Below, piece after piece: positions 49,096-58,284 of a stretch of DNA of 64,000 nucleotides. A program made the translations under genes and the position numbers. Location of the stretch: the NCBI RefSeq assembly GCF_024622045.1, contig NZ_JANKBP010000001.1. One strand, given 5' to 3'. Position 1 is the stretch's first letter, and each line of letters opens with the position of its first letter. The notes beneath the pieces were generated by a model that was given only the letters and a program-made list of their open reading frames with translations, was not told where the DNA came from and did no database searches. Source of the DNA: Rodentibacter caecimuris. Lineage in GTDB: Bacteria; Pseudomonadota; Gammaproteobacteria; Enterobacterales; Pasteurellaceae.

Positions 49096-49953
49096 ATGAA
49101 AATAATAAACAAAAATAATGTTCAACAGAATCCGTTATTACCCGGCTATAACTTTAATGCATATTTAGTTGCCGGTTGTACGCCAATTGAAGAAAATAGT
49201 GAATTGGATTTTACGATTAACCGTCCCCATGGAATGAGAGGATATATCATTAATCTTACAACAAAAGGAGAGGGGCGGGTATTTCAAGGGAAAGAAGCAT
49301 TTAATTGCCAAGTCAGTGACTTGCTTTTATTTCCGCCAAATGCCGTTCATTATTACCATCGAGCCAATAATTCGCCAAGTTGGCACCATCAATGGATTTA
49401 TTTTCGCCCGAGAGCATTTTGGCTGGATTGGGTTAAATGGACTGATGAGGTTAATAATGTAGGAAGACTGACGATTCCTGATGATCAAAGCTATCAAGAA
49501 ATTCTCTCTTTGTTTTTACAGATTGAAAAGGAATATAATTCTGATGATCCGCTTTCGGAAGCCGTTTCAATGTGTTTATTGGAACAGTTATTAATTCGTT
49601 GTTTTCGATTTGACCCGGCAAATAAACAAAGAATGCTTGATCCCCGAATACTCGAAACTTGCCATTTTATTTCCGATAATATTGATAAAAACTATACGGT
49701 TAATGAAATAGCCAAGCAGGCTTGTATGTCCACTTCTCGACTTACACACTTATTTGCCCAGCAAATTGGCACAAGTATCATAAAATGGCGGGAAGAGCAA
49801 AGAATGATTAAAGCAAAACATTTATTACATGCTTCCGGCGAACCTATTTATCATATTGCCCGCCAATTAGGTTATGACGACCAACTTTATTTTTCACGAA
49901 TTTTTAAACGTTACACCGGTTTAAGTCCCTCTCGTTTTCGGGATTCAAGATAA
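49096..49953 (+). CDS. araC: Arabinose operon regulator AraC
   Basis: 285 residues from ATG 49096, eight bases after GAGAG; the frame extends upstream but not within the family. The N-terminal cupin matches E. coli AraC (NPLLPGYNFNAYLVAG, FDR-type RPHGMRGYIINLT, HHQWIYFRPRAFW), so L-arabinose is the likely ligand. The C-terminal double helix-turn-helix includes GYDDQLYFSRIFKRYTG. It sits between the transport genes and araBA, in the same direction as both. Confidence 0.95.
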   Translation: MKIINKNNVQQNPLLPGYNFNAYLVAGCTPIEENSELDFTINRPHGMRGYIINLTTKGEGRVFQGKEAFNCQVSDLLLFPPNAVHYYHRANNSPSWHHQWIYFRPRAFWLDWVKWTDEVNNVGRLTIPDDQSYQEILSLFLQIEKEYNSDDPLSEAVSMCLLEQLLIRCFRFDPANKQRMLDPRILETCHFISDNIDKNYTVNEIAKQACMSTSRLTHLFAQQIGTSIIKWREEQRMIKAKHLLHASGEPIYHIARQLGYDDQLYFSRIFKRYTGLSPSRFRDSR

Positions 49954-49955
49954 AA

Positions 49956-49971
49956 TTTGATCTGGTTCGCA
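49956..49971 (+). promoter_or_regulatory. candidate CRP site upstream of araB
   Basis: TTTGA-N6-TCGCA, one mismatch in each half, just upstream of the AraC-like sites. Confidence 0.4.
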
Positions 49972-49983
49972 TATTTTCTTATG

Positions 49984-50053
49984 CAACTTTTTTGTCCATA
50001 TTTCTAGCCTATCATTGTCTAACGATTGATAAAAAAAATCGCTAATCTACTGT
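49984..50053 (+). promoter_or_regulatory. candidate araBA promoter with AraC sites
   Basis: Two direct half-sites 21 bp apart, CAAC-N7-TCCATA (49984-50000) and TAGC-N7-TGTCTA (50005-50021), read toward araB. A -10 TACTGT at 50048-50053 is identical to that of E. coli pBAD, and the preceding AATCGCTAATC also resembles it. A TTGATA 16 bp before the -10 could serve as -35. Confidence 0.55.
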
Positions 50054-50083
50054 TAATCCGTTTAAGGAATAAAGGTGGTGGCA

Positions 50084-51685
50084 ATGCAAAAGATTAAACA
50101 AATAATTGAAGAGGGCAATATTTCTATTGGTATTGAATTTGGTTCAACAAGAATTAAATCGGTTTTAATTGATAGCAAAGGAAATATTTTAGCCAAAGGC
50201 GAGTTTGAATGGGAAAATCATCTTATTGATGGTATTTGGACTTATCCTCAAGAAGAAATTTGGCAGGGTTTACAAGGTGCTTACGCCTCGCTCTCCGAAT
50301 CCGTCAAAAAACAATACAATGTCGTTATTAGGCAGGCGAAAGCAATTGGTATTAGTGGCATGATGCATGGTTATATGCCATTCGATAAAGAGGGTAATCA
50401 GCTGACTTTTTTCCGCACCTGGCGTAATAATATCACATCAAAATCTTCTGAAAAATTGACCGCACTTTTTCAATATAACATTCCGCAACGTTGGAGTATT
50501 TCTCATTTATATCAAGCCGTTTTAAATAAAGAAGAGCATGTACCGAATATTGATTTTTTAACAACGTTGGCAGGTTATATTCATTGGAAATTAACTGATG
50601 AAAAAGTATTGGGAATCGGTGAGGCTTCAGGGATGTTTCCTATTGATATTCAACTACTTGATTTTAATCAAAAAATGTTAGATCAATTTGATCGGCTTAT
50701 CAGTGAATTAGATTATCCCTGGACGATTCGTCATATTTTACCCAAAGTAGCCAGAGCCGGAGAATACGCTGGCGTGTTGACAGAATCCGGTGCTAAATTG
50801 ATTGATCCAAGTGGTGGATTACAAGCCGGTATCCCGCTTTGTCCGCCGGAAGGGGATGCTGGAACCGGTATGGTGGCAACTAACAGTATCCAAGAAAAAA
50901 GCGGAAATATTTCAGCCGGAACTTCTGCTTTTGCCATGATTGTATTGGAAAAAGAGCTATCTAGAGTGTATGAACAATTAGATATGGTGACTACGCCGAG
51001 CGGTAAATTAGTCGCAATGGCGCATGCCAACAATTGTACATCGGATATTAATGCTTGGGTGAGTTTATTCGGTGAATGTCTGGCTACATTTGGTGTAAAT
51101 GTCAGTCAAAGCAAACTTTATGAAACCTTATTTATAAAGGCGTTAGAAGGTGAGAATGATTGTGGCAATTTGCTTGCTTATGGCTTCTATTCAGGGGAGC
51201 ATGGTGTAGGCTTAAATGAAGGCTGCCCTATGTTCTTACATCCGATGAAGGCAAATTTTAATTTAGCCAATTTTATTCGAGTTCATCTTTATACTGCCTT
51301 TGGAGCAATGAAGCTTGGTATGGATATTTTACTGCAACGGGAACAAGTCAAAATCCAGCAAATCTTAGCCCATGGCGGCATTTTCAAAACAAAAGGTATC
51401 GCACAAAAAATTTTGGCCTCTGCACTCAATGTACCTATTGCTGTAACTGAATCAGCGACTGAAGGGGGCGCATGGGGAATTGCATTATTAGCCAATTATC
51501 TTTCATATAAGCATAAATCTCTCGAAACCTATTTAGATGAAGATATTTTTAGTAGTTGTAATAAAGAGATTGTTTATCCGAATAGTGAGATGGCTCTAGG
51601 CTATAACGCATTTATTAAACGCTATTCTCAGGGGCTTTCTATTGTTCAAGAAGCCATTAATACAAAAATTTTAACGATATCATAG
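50084..51685 (+). CDS. araB: FGGY-family carbohydrate kinase, probable L-ribulokinase
   Basis: 533 residues from ATG 50084 (AGGTGG upstream); GTG codons at 50075 and 50078 are alternatives. It has the FGGY N-terminal ATPase start SIGIEFGSTRIKSVLIDSKG and a C-terminal glycine-rich motif EGGAWGIALLAN. It is clearly not of the E. coli AraB type and looks closer to a different FGGY branch, which I recall from Bacteroides-like arabinose operons. The ribulokinase role is inferred from position just before araA and behind AraC-like sites. Xylulokinase-like activity cannot be excluded. Confidence 0.72.
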   Translation: MQKIKQIIEEGNISIGIEFGSTRIKSVLIDSKGNILAKGEFEWENHLIDGIWTYPQEEIWQGLQGAYASLSESVKKQYNVVIRQAKAIGISGMMHGYMPFDKEGNQLTFFRTWRNNITSKSSEKLTALFQYNIPQRWSISHLYQAVLNKEEHVPNIDFLTTLAGYIHWKLTDEKVLGIGEASGMFPIDIQLLDFNQKMLDQFDRLISELDYPWTIRHILPKVARAGEYAGVLTESGAKLIDPSGGLQAGIPLCPPEGDAGTGMVATNSIQEKSGNISAGTSAFAMIVLEKELSRVYEQLDMVTTPSGKLVAMAHANNCTSDINAWVSLFGECLATFGVNVSQSKLYETLFIKALEGENDCGNLLAYGFYSGEHGVGLNEGCPMFLHPMKANFNLANFIRVHLYTAFGAMKLGMDILLQREQVKIQQILAHGGIFKTKGIAQKILASALNVPIAVTESATEGGAWGIALLANYLSYKHKSLETYLDEDIFSSCNKEIVYPNSEMALGYNAFIKRYSQGLSIVQEAINTKILTIS

Positions 51686-51694
51686 GAGATGATG

Positions 51695-53182
51695 ATGGAA
51701 TTTATTAAAAATCTGGAAGTTTGGTTTGTTGTAGGAAGCCAACATTTATACGGTGATGAAGCGTTGCAACAAGTAAAACAAAACGCCGGGCAAATCACAG
51801 AGTATTTGAATCAACAAAATCCGTTTATCAAAATTAAGCTAAAAGAATTGGCTACTTCACCGGAAGAAATTCTATCAATTTGCCAAGCCGCAAATAACCA
51901 AGATAATTGCGTCGGAATTATTGCGTGGATGCATACATTCTCACCGGCAAAAATGTGGATTGCGGGTTTAACTCAGTTAAGTAAGCCATTATTACAATTT
52001 CATACCCAATTTAATCAATTTATTCCTTGGAACGAGATTGATATGGATTATATGAATCTTCACCAAACCGCACATGGTGATCGTGAATTTGGTTTCTTGC
52101 TATCCCGTTTACGTAAAGCCAGAACCATTGTTGTGGGACATTGGAAAAATGCCACTGTGTTAGAAAAAATGAATCGTTGGCAACGTGTTTTAGCCGCAAT
52201 TTATGATCAAAAAAATTTACGCATCGCACGTTTTGGCGATAATATGCGGCAAGTTGCAGTAACCGAAGGAGATAAAGTTGAAGCCCAGATCAAATTTGGC
52301 TATAGCGTTAACGGTTATGGTGTCTATCAATTGGTTGAAAGTATTCATACAGTCACTGATGAAGATGCAGAGGTATTGGTTAAAGAATACGAAAAAGAAT
52401 ACCGAATCAGTGCTAAATTACAAAAAAATGGTGAAAAACGTACCGCACTTTTTGATACGGCGAAAATTGAATTGGGGCTAAAACGTTTCTTAGATAACGG
52501 TGGTTTTAAAGCCTTTACGGATACGTTTGAAAATCTACATAATATGAAACAATTGCCGGGATTACCGGTACAGCGTTTAATGCAACAAGGTTATGGATTT
52601 GGTGCTGAAGGAGACTGGAAAACTGCTGCGTTGGTTCGGGCAATAAAAGTAATGGGGTATGGATTGCCAAAAGGCAGTTCCTTTATGGAAGATTATACCT
52701 ATCATTTAGCCGAAAATAATGAAGTGGTGCTGGGGGCGCATATGTTGGAAGTTTGCCCATCCATTACTGATGATAAACCTCTGTTAGAGATAAAACCGCT
52801 TGGTATTGGTGGCAAAGAAGATCCAACCCGTTTGATTTTTACTGCAAAAACCGGTCGTGCGGTGAACGCAGCCATTGTTGATATGGGAAATCGATTCCGT
52901 ATGGTTGTTGCTGATTTGGATGTGGTAGAAAAACCGCAAGATATGCCTAATTTGCCGGTTGGACATGCTTTTTGGCAGCTTAAGCCTAATTTTGAGGTTG
53001 GGACTCAAGCTTGGATTTTAGCCGGCGGTGCGCATCATAGTGCATTTAGCTTAGATGTGGATGCCGATATGTTACGTATGTTTGCAGAATATTTTGATAT
53101 TGAGTTTATTCATATCAATGAAAATACAGAACTTTTTCAATTAAAAAATGAGTTGCGTTGGAATGAATTAAGTTATAAATAA
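51695..53182 (+). CDS. araA: L-arabinose isomerase
   Basis: 495 residues from the third of three tandem ATG codons, which has AGGAG at optimal spacing. It converts L-arabinose to L-ribulose. It is highly similar to E. coli AraA: EVWFVVGSQHLYGDEAL near 7-23, WMHTFSPAKMWI near 89-100, GEGDWKTAA-type GAEGDWKTAALVR near 303, and LEVCPSI near 347 near metal ligands. It begins nine bases after araB. The expected araD does not follow; a terminator and mnmC do. Confidence 0.96.
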   Translation: MEFIKNLEVWFVVGSQHLYGDEALQQVKQNAGQITEYLNQQNPFIKIKLKELATSPEEILSICQAANNQDNCVGIIAWMHTFSPAKMWIAGLTQLSKPLLQFHTQFNQFIPWNEIDMDYMNLHQTAHGDREFGFLLSRLRKARTIVVGHWKNATVLEKMNRWQRVLAAIYDQKNLRIARFGDNMRQVAVTEGDKVEAQIKFGYSVNGYGVYQLVESIHTVTDEDAEVLVKEYEKEYRISAKLQKNGEKRTALFDTAKIELGLKRFLDNGGFKAFTDTFENLHNMKQLPGLPVQRLMQQGYGFGAEGDWKTAALVRAIKVMGYGLPKGSSFMEDYTYHLAENNEVVLGAHMLEVCPSITDDKPLLEIKPLGIGGKEDPTRLIFTAKTGRAVNAAIVDMGNRFRMVVADLDVVEKPQDMPNLPVGHAFWQLKPNFEVGTQAWILAGGAHHSAFSLDVDADMLRMFAEYFDIEFIHINENTELFQLKNELRWNELSYK

Positions 53183-53207
53183 TTTTTCGTCTCTATTTCC
53201 TTTAAAG

Positions 53208-53240
53208 AAAGCCTATTTTCCAAATGAAGATAGGCTTTTT
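53208..53240 (+). terminator. araBA terminator
   Basis: AAAGCCTATTTT...AGATAGGCTTT stem with TTTTT tail, 25 bases after araA, between araA and the convergent mnmC. Confidence 0.85.
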
Positions 53241-53250
53241 AAGAAAAGCA

Positions 53251-55260
53251 TTATTTCACCTCCGAGCCCTTTAACCATTTTCTTACCCAAGAGCGGTTGG
53301 CGGATAGGTTTTGTATAATTTCTTCCCCTAAAGGCAAAGGTTCGCCATAAATTAATGAGGCTAAAGTTTCGCCTAATAAAGGGGCGGAGGTTAATCCGCG
53401 TGATCCTAATGCGGCAACCAGAAAAAGGTTGGGAAAATTGACCGCACTTGGAATCGCTTGCTTACGGCGGCGGAGATTAAAGAGATTGTGATAATCTTCC
53501 CGTTGTCGGGTGAAATTAGGGATATTTCCCACCATTGGGGCGAGATCACGTACGGAGCAACGAATGCCCATGCGTGCCAAATTGCCCGATGTATCCACAT
53601 CTTGCGTCCAACGTTGAGCAATATTTTGTTGTAGTTTTTGTTGGTTTTCCCGTTGTTCTTGTTCGCTAAAGCGACGATCCGTATTATCCCGTATATGACT
53701 TGCACCAAGGCAATGGCTGGTTTTGGCGTGATCTGTCGGTGTGAGATAGCCATCGTAACAAAGTACGGACTTAAGTTTCAGTAAGTTTTCGGAAGTGGGA
53801 ATTTGACTCACTTGTCCTCGAATCGGGTAAAGAGGAAGTTTTTCCGTTTGAACAAAGTCCGTGATTTTATAGCCGTTGGCGAGTATGACAACCTCGTGCT
53901 CTGTGATGTCATTTTGGGAATTATGCACTTGCCAACCGGCTTGGGTTTGGGCAAGTGCGGTAATTTTTTGTGAGGTTTTGATTTTTACGCCACATTTTTC
54001 AAGTCGTGAAAAGGTATTTTGCACAAATTGGCGAGGAGCAAGCCAAGCACCTTGAGGGATAAACCCACCGCCACAAGAAAGGGGCAAGCCGACTTTTTCG
54101 CTTAATGCCTCTGTATTGAGCATTTCAACTATTTCATTAGGTAAGCCTAATTGGGAAATTTTTTCCAATTTGACCGCACTTTTTTCGTTATAGGCACATA
54201 ATGCTACGCCACAAAATTCATATTCAAATTCTATACCTTGTTTTATCGCCCAATCCAGTAATTGTTTGCCGTAGGAGAAGGCATGAAGATAAAAACGGAC
54301 AGTGAGAGGATTATCATCGCTCAGTTGAGGATAAAACGCCCCTTGTTTATTGCCGGAAGCATTGAGTGCCGGTTGTTCATCTTCACAATAAAGGGTGATG
54401 TCGGCACCGCGTTGAAGTAATGAAATGGCGGTACAGAGCGAGGCAATGCCCCCTCCGACAATTGCAATGTCTTGTTTTTTCATGCTGGCAGGTTGGGGTA
54501 AATACCAAGGCGCTGAAAGTGAGGTCGGTTTTGCTTGTGTTTTTTGCCCGCTTAGGCACTCCCGTTTTTTGCCAAAACCTTTACGTTTTTGGACTGCAAA
54601 ACCTGCCGATGCTAATCCTTTTCTGACCGCACTTGCTGCGGTGAAGGTGGCAAAAGTGCCGCTCGCTTTGGTGAACCGATACATTTGGCTATATAAGTCT
54701 TCGTTCCACATATCCGGATTTTTGCTTGGTGCGAATCCGTCTAAAAACCAAGCATCAATGCGATCATTCATATAATCGCCAAGTTGCGGTAAATTTTCTG
54801 TTACATCGCCAAACCATAAATCCAGGGTGGTTTCATCAAAATTAATGCGTTGACAGCCTTTAATCGGTGAGCGCCAGTAGCATTGTAAATGTTGGCTTAA
54901 TTCGGCAAATTGCGGATATGCCGTATGGGCTTGCTGAAGTGCGGTCGGTTTTAGCGGATATTTTTCAAAAGAAATAAAATAGAGGCGTTTGAGAGGCGCA
55001 TTGACATATTTTTTGCGAAATTCTCGAAATAATCGGATGGTAGCAAAAAAATTTAATCCTGTACCAAAACCGGTTTCTGCAATGGTGAAGTGAGTATGTT
55101 GATGATCTTGCCAACGCTCCCATAATTGATTGCCCTGCAAAAATACATAATCCGTTTCTGCCAATCCATCGTGATTGGAAAAATAAACATCATCAAATTG
55201 ATTGGAGACGGGGGTATGTTGTTCATTAAAATGAATGTCTGCATACTGAACGGCAAGCAT
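53251..55260 (-). CDS. mnmC: Bifunctional tRNA mnm5s2U biosynthesis protein
   Basis: 669 residues. It finishes the wobble modification of tRNAs: the FAD domain removes the carboxymethyl group and the methyltransferase domain adds a methyl to give mnm5(s2)U. The N-terminal SAM domain has ETGFGTGLNFFAT near 62-74 and WFLDGFAPSKNPDMW near 171-185. The FAD domain begins at DIAIVGGGIASLCTAISL near 267-284 and ends with ALGSRGLTSAPLLGETLA. It is divergent from fabB, as in E. coli. Five uptake signals lie inside. Confidence 0.96.
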   Translation of the reverse strand: MLAVQYADIHFNEQHTPVSNQFDDVYFSNHDGLAETDYVFLQGNQLWERWQDHQHTHFTIAETGFGTGLNFFATIRLFREFRKKYVNAPLKRLYFISFEKYPLKPTALQQAHTAYPQFAELSQHLQCYWRSPIKGCQRINFDETTLDLWFGDVTENLPQLGDYMNDRIDAWFLDGFAPSKNPDMWNEDLYSQMYRFTKASGTFATFTAASAVRKGLASAGFAVQKRKGFGKKRECLSGQKTQAKPTSLSAPWYLPQPASMKKQDIAIVGGGIASLCTAISLLQRGADITLYCEDEQPALNASGNKQGAFYPQLSDDNPLTVRFYLHAFSYGKQLLDWAIKQGIEFEYEFCGVALCAYNEKSAVKLEKISQLGLPNEIVEMLNTEALSEKVGLPLSCGGGFIPQGAWLAPRQFVQNTFSRLEKCGVKIKTSQKITALAQTQAGWQVHNSQNDITEHEVVILANGYKITDFVQTEKLPLYPIRGQVSQIPTSENLLKLKSVLCYDGYLTPTDHAKTSHCLGASHIRDNTDRRFSEQEQRENQQKLQQNIAQRWTQDVDTSGNLARMGIRCSVRDLAPMVGNIPNFTRQREDYHNLFNLRRRKQAIPSAVNFPNLFLVAALGSRGLTSAPLLGETLASLIYGEPLPLGEEIIQNLSANRSWVRKWLKGSEVK

Positions 55261-55353
55261 TTTTTATTCCTTTCTTGCATTATTGAATTGACTTATAATA
55301 ACGGAATTTTCCGGCTTATTGAAATTTGTCGGCGTATGGGTTTCACAGTCTCT

Positions 55354-55370
55354 AACTGGTCGAACAAATG
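55354..55370. promoter_or_regulatory. FadR-like operator before fabB
   Basis: AACTGGTC followed by G and AACAAATG: one perfect and one degenerate half of the FadR palindrome. It sits just upstream of a possible -35 (TTGCTT). FadR activates fabB in E. coli, so a similar role is plausible. Confidence 0.35.
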
Positions 55371-55448
55371 AATTATTGCTTGAAATATTTTTATTTCGTA
55401 GTAGTTTTGAGCCGTTATTTTGACATATAAAACAAAAAGGAAGAAGCA

Positions 55449-56669
55449 ATGAAAAGAGCTGTAATTACAGGCTTTGGTATTATTTCCAGTATCGGTAACA
55501 ATAAAGAAGAAGTGCTTGCCTCACTAAAAGCAGGAAAATCAGGCATTGAGATTGTGCCTGAATTTGTTGAGATGAAAATGCGTAGTCAGGTTGCGGGTAC
55601 GATTAAATTGGATCCAAGTGAGCATATTGATCGTAAAGTGTATCGTTTTATGGGTGATGCGGCAGCTTATGCTTATCTTTCTATGCGTGAAGCGATTGAA
55701 GATGCGGGATTAACGGAAGATCAGGTATCGAATGATCGTACCGGTTTAGTTATCGGGGCAGGTACAGGATCGGCGCATAATCAATTGATAGCCTGTGATG
55801 CGGCGCGTGGCCCGCGTGGTGTGAAGGCAATCGGCCCTTATGCCGTAACAAAAACCATGGCTTCCAGCGTTTCTGCTTGTTTGGCGACCCCTTATAAAAT
55901 CCGTGGCGTCAGCTATTCTATTAGTTCCGCTTGTGCGACTTCGGCACATTGTATCGGTCACGCATTAGAATTGATCCAATTAGGGAAACAAGATGTGGTG
56001 TTTGCAGGCGGAGCGGAAGAGTTATCTTGGGAATGTGCGACCGAATTTGACGCAATGGGAGCGGTTTCCACTAAATACAATGAGACGCCGGAAAAAGCGT
56101 CCCGTGCTTACGATGCCAATCGTGACGGTTTCGTGATTGCCGGTGGTGGTGCGGTTGTAGTTGTGGAAGAGTTAGAACATGCCCTTGCTCGCGGAGCAAA
56201 AATTTATGCGGAAATCGTGGGTTATGGTGCAACATCAGATGGCTATGATATGGTCGCACCAAGTGGTGAAGGGGCGGAACGTTGTATGAAACAAGCGATG
56301 GCAACGGTGGATACCCCAATTGATTATATTAATGTTCACGGCACTTCCACTCCGGTTGGTGATGCGAAAGAATTGGGCGCAATCAAAAGTGTGTTTGGTG
56401 CCAATGTGCCGGCAATTTCATCCACTAAATCTATGACCGGTCACTCTTTAGGGGCGGCAGGTGTGCATGAAGCCATTTACACCTTATTAATGCTGGATAA
56501 TGATTTTATTGCGCCAAGCATTAATATTGAAACCTTAGATGAAGCGGCGGAAGGTTGCAATATCGTGACAGAAACCAAAGAAAATGCCGGTTTGCAAACG
56601 GTGATGTCAAACAGCTTTGGTTTTGGCGGTACGAATGCAACGTTAATTTTCAAACGTTACAATGGTTAA
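55449..56669 (+). CDS. fabB: 3-oxoacyl-ACP synthase I
   Basis: 406 residues. It elongates acyl-ACP with malonyl-ACP and is needed for unsaturated fatty acid synthesis. Catalytic residues are visible: the nucleophile Cys near 163 in SISSACATSAHC, His near 298 in NVHGTSTPVGD and His near 333 in MTGHSLGAAG. The C-terminal GFGGTNA loop is present. FabB rather than FabF is indicated by length and by the start MKRAVITGFGIISSIGNN. AAGGAAG precedes the start. Confidence 0.97.
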   Translation: MKRAVITGFGIISSIGNNKEEVLASLKAGKSGIEIVPEFVEMKMRSQVAGTIKLDPSEHIDRKVYRFMGDAAAYAYLSMREAIEDAGLTEDQVSNDRTGLVIGAGTGSAHNQLIACDAARGPRGVKAIGPYAVTKTMASSVSACLATPYKIRGVSYSISSACATSAHCIGHALELIQLGKQDVVFAGGAEELSWECATEFDAMGAVSTKYNETPEKASRAYDANRDGFVIAGGGAVVVVEELEHALARGAKIYAEIVGYGATSDGYDMVAPSGEGAERCMKQAMATVDTPIDYINVHGTSTPVGDAKELGAIKSVFGANVPAISSTKSMTGHSLGAAGVHEAIYTLLMLDNDFIAPSINIETLDEAAEGCNIVTETKENAGLQTVMSNSFGFGGTNATLIFKRYNG

Positions 56670-56696
56670 TCGAATACACCAATAGTAAAAAGAAAA

Positions 56697-56727
56697 ATCG
56701 CACGGTAGCAATATCGTGCGATCTTTT
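56697..56727 (+). terminator. fabB terminator
   Basis: ATCGCACG / CGTGCGAT stem with CTTTT tail, 27 bases after fabB. It separates fabB from the next cassette. Confidence 0.8.
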
Positions 56728-56740
56728 GTGGATATTCAAT

Positions 56741-57535
56741 ATGATTTTTTCGGCTTATGAATCACACTTTCATGATTTTAAATTAGTGCGTGAAGTTCGG
56801 GTCAATCATTTATGTTGTCCGCTATCAAACCAAACCGAAACCATGGTACTGAGCCTTTATTCTTATGAGGAATACCGTGGTTTTATTGATCGAACTTCAC
56901 CAAAACTTGCCGGCGTATTTGCTCGTGAAAAGGATAATGAACCCATTGCCACGGTTGATTGGACGCCAGAAATGGAAAGTTTTTTCAAACGGGAACGCCA
57001 AAACACCGATAAATTTGACCGCACTTGGCGTTTTACGAACGGTGCAAAAGTTTGGCTTGCGATGGTAATTTTAGTGGTAGGGGGGATGGGATATGCGGTC
57101 TATCACAAAGTGCAAAAAGGCGGGAAAATAGATTGGTATATTCTCACTAGCCTATGGGATAATTATGATGCCACACCGGAACTTGGTACAAAATATTTTG
57201 TAAAAGTCCAAAAGGGTGGCACAGTGCGAGATAGGTTTTGGGTGAAAATTGAGGAAGTTCTAGATGATAATCGATATGCCATTAGTATTAATTATTACCC
57301 TAATCCGATAGCCGAGGTTGGACAGGCATTTGATATTAAAACCTTGTTGAACGATGAAAAATTTAAAGGCAAAATTTTTGTAGAATTTCAGCCGCACTTT
57401 TCACATAATGGTAAAGCACAGGCTGCTTTTGTTGATAAGCAAAAACATCGTGTTTTTTTATTACAAAAACCGACAGAAAAATTATCCCTCGATAAAGTGA
57501 AACTTCCGCTTTCCGTGCAGGAGGTTTACCGATGA
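56741..57535 (+). CDS. Hypothetical single-span membrane protein, first gene of the SUKH cassette
   Basis: 264 residues from ATG 56741, just after the fabB terminator; frame upstream of it is inside fabB. I do not recognise the family. A soluble N-terminal part (about 1-100) is followed by one hydrophobic span (about 105-122, WLAMVILVVGGMGYAVYH). A C-terminal domain of about 140 residues is rich in beta-like segments. No signal peptide is seen. Its stop overlaps the next start (ATGA), so four genes are probably translated together. One uptake signal lies inside. Confidence 0.75.
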   Translation: MIFSAYESHFHDFKLVREVRVNHLCCPLSNQTETMVLSLYSYEEYRGFIDRTSPKLAGVFAREKDNEPIATVDWTPEMESFFKRERQNTDKFDRTWRFTNGAKVWLAMVILVVGGMGYAVYHKVQKGGKIDWYILTSLWDNYDATPELGTKYFVKVQKGGTVRDRFWVKIEEVLDDNRYAISINYYPNPIAEVGQAFDIKTLLNDEKFKGKIFVEFQPHFSHNGKAQAAFVDKQKHRVFLLQKPTEKLSLDKVKLPLSVQEVYR

Positions 57536-58284
57536 AACATCCTGTACATAATCCGCAATTTGTTCAACGTTATATGTATATCGACAAATTATCGACATCA
57601 AAAATATTACCTTTGCTCATCGGATTTTTCTGGGCGGTATGTTGTTGGGCAATAGGTGGTGTTAGCTATTATCAAATCCTTCAGGCGGAGGCGAAACAAA
57701 AAGAGATTGTTCTATGGCGACCGATCACCGTAATTTATAATTTAGCTGGAGGAGAGGCGGTTTTGGTTATTTCCCTTTTATTGGGTATCGTCTCGTTCTA
57801 TTTTGGTTGGAGGAATTATAAAATAAAAAATACGCCTTTAATACAAGATAAATCTAAGAACGATAAGGCGCATTATAATAATCCTTACAAGGTGACAGTG
57901 GGCGATATAAGTGCGTTAGAACAACAAATCGGTTTTTCATTACCCCAAGATTATCGTGATTTTTTACTGTGTTATAACGGTGAATCGCCGGTTGCTTGCG
58001 TATTTAATGACAAGATTGAAATTGACTATTTTTATAACTTAGTTACTGATAATCTGGAGCTTCGATTAAGCGAGATTTTTAACAATGTGCCAAATTATGG
58101 TTACGGTTTACCGATTGCTCAAACGCTTGCCGGAGATTTATTAGTTCTTTCGCCAAAAGGGGAAATTCTATTTTTTGACGTTGAAATATTCTGTGATGAT
58201 GAGGGGGAATTTCTCTATGATATAGAAGATGAACCGGAATGCATTGCGGAAAGTTTTACTATGTTGTTGGAGTCACTGATATGA
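57532..58284 (+). CDS. Membrane-anchored SMI1/KNR4 (SUKH) domain protein
   Basis: 250 residues. Two hydrophobic spans (about 27-48 and 75-92) anchor a C-terminal SUKH-type domain (about 125-250). The SUKH core is seen in DISALEQQIGFSLPQDYRDF, LLCYNGESPVACVF, GLPIAQTLAGDLLVLSP and the acidic helix ECIAESFTMLLESL. SUKH proteins are known as immunity proteins in toxin systems and as adaptor modules. Both ends overlap neighbours by ATGA. The pairing of membrane anchor and SUKH domain is unusual in my recollection. No toxin gene adjoins. Confidence 0.75.
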   Translation: MKHPVHNPQFVQRYMYIDKLSTSKILPLLIGFFWAVCCWAIGGVSYYQILQAEAKQKEIVLWRPITVIYNLAGGEAVLVISLLLGIVSFYFGWRNYKIKNTPLIQDKSKNDKAHYNNPYKVTVGDISALEQQIGFSLPQDYRDFLLCYNGESPVACVFNDKIEIDYFYNLVTDNLELRLSEIFNNVPNYGYGLPIAQTLAGDLLVLSPKGEILFFDVEIFCDDEGEFLYDIEDEPECIAESFTMLLESLI

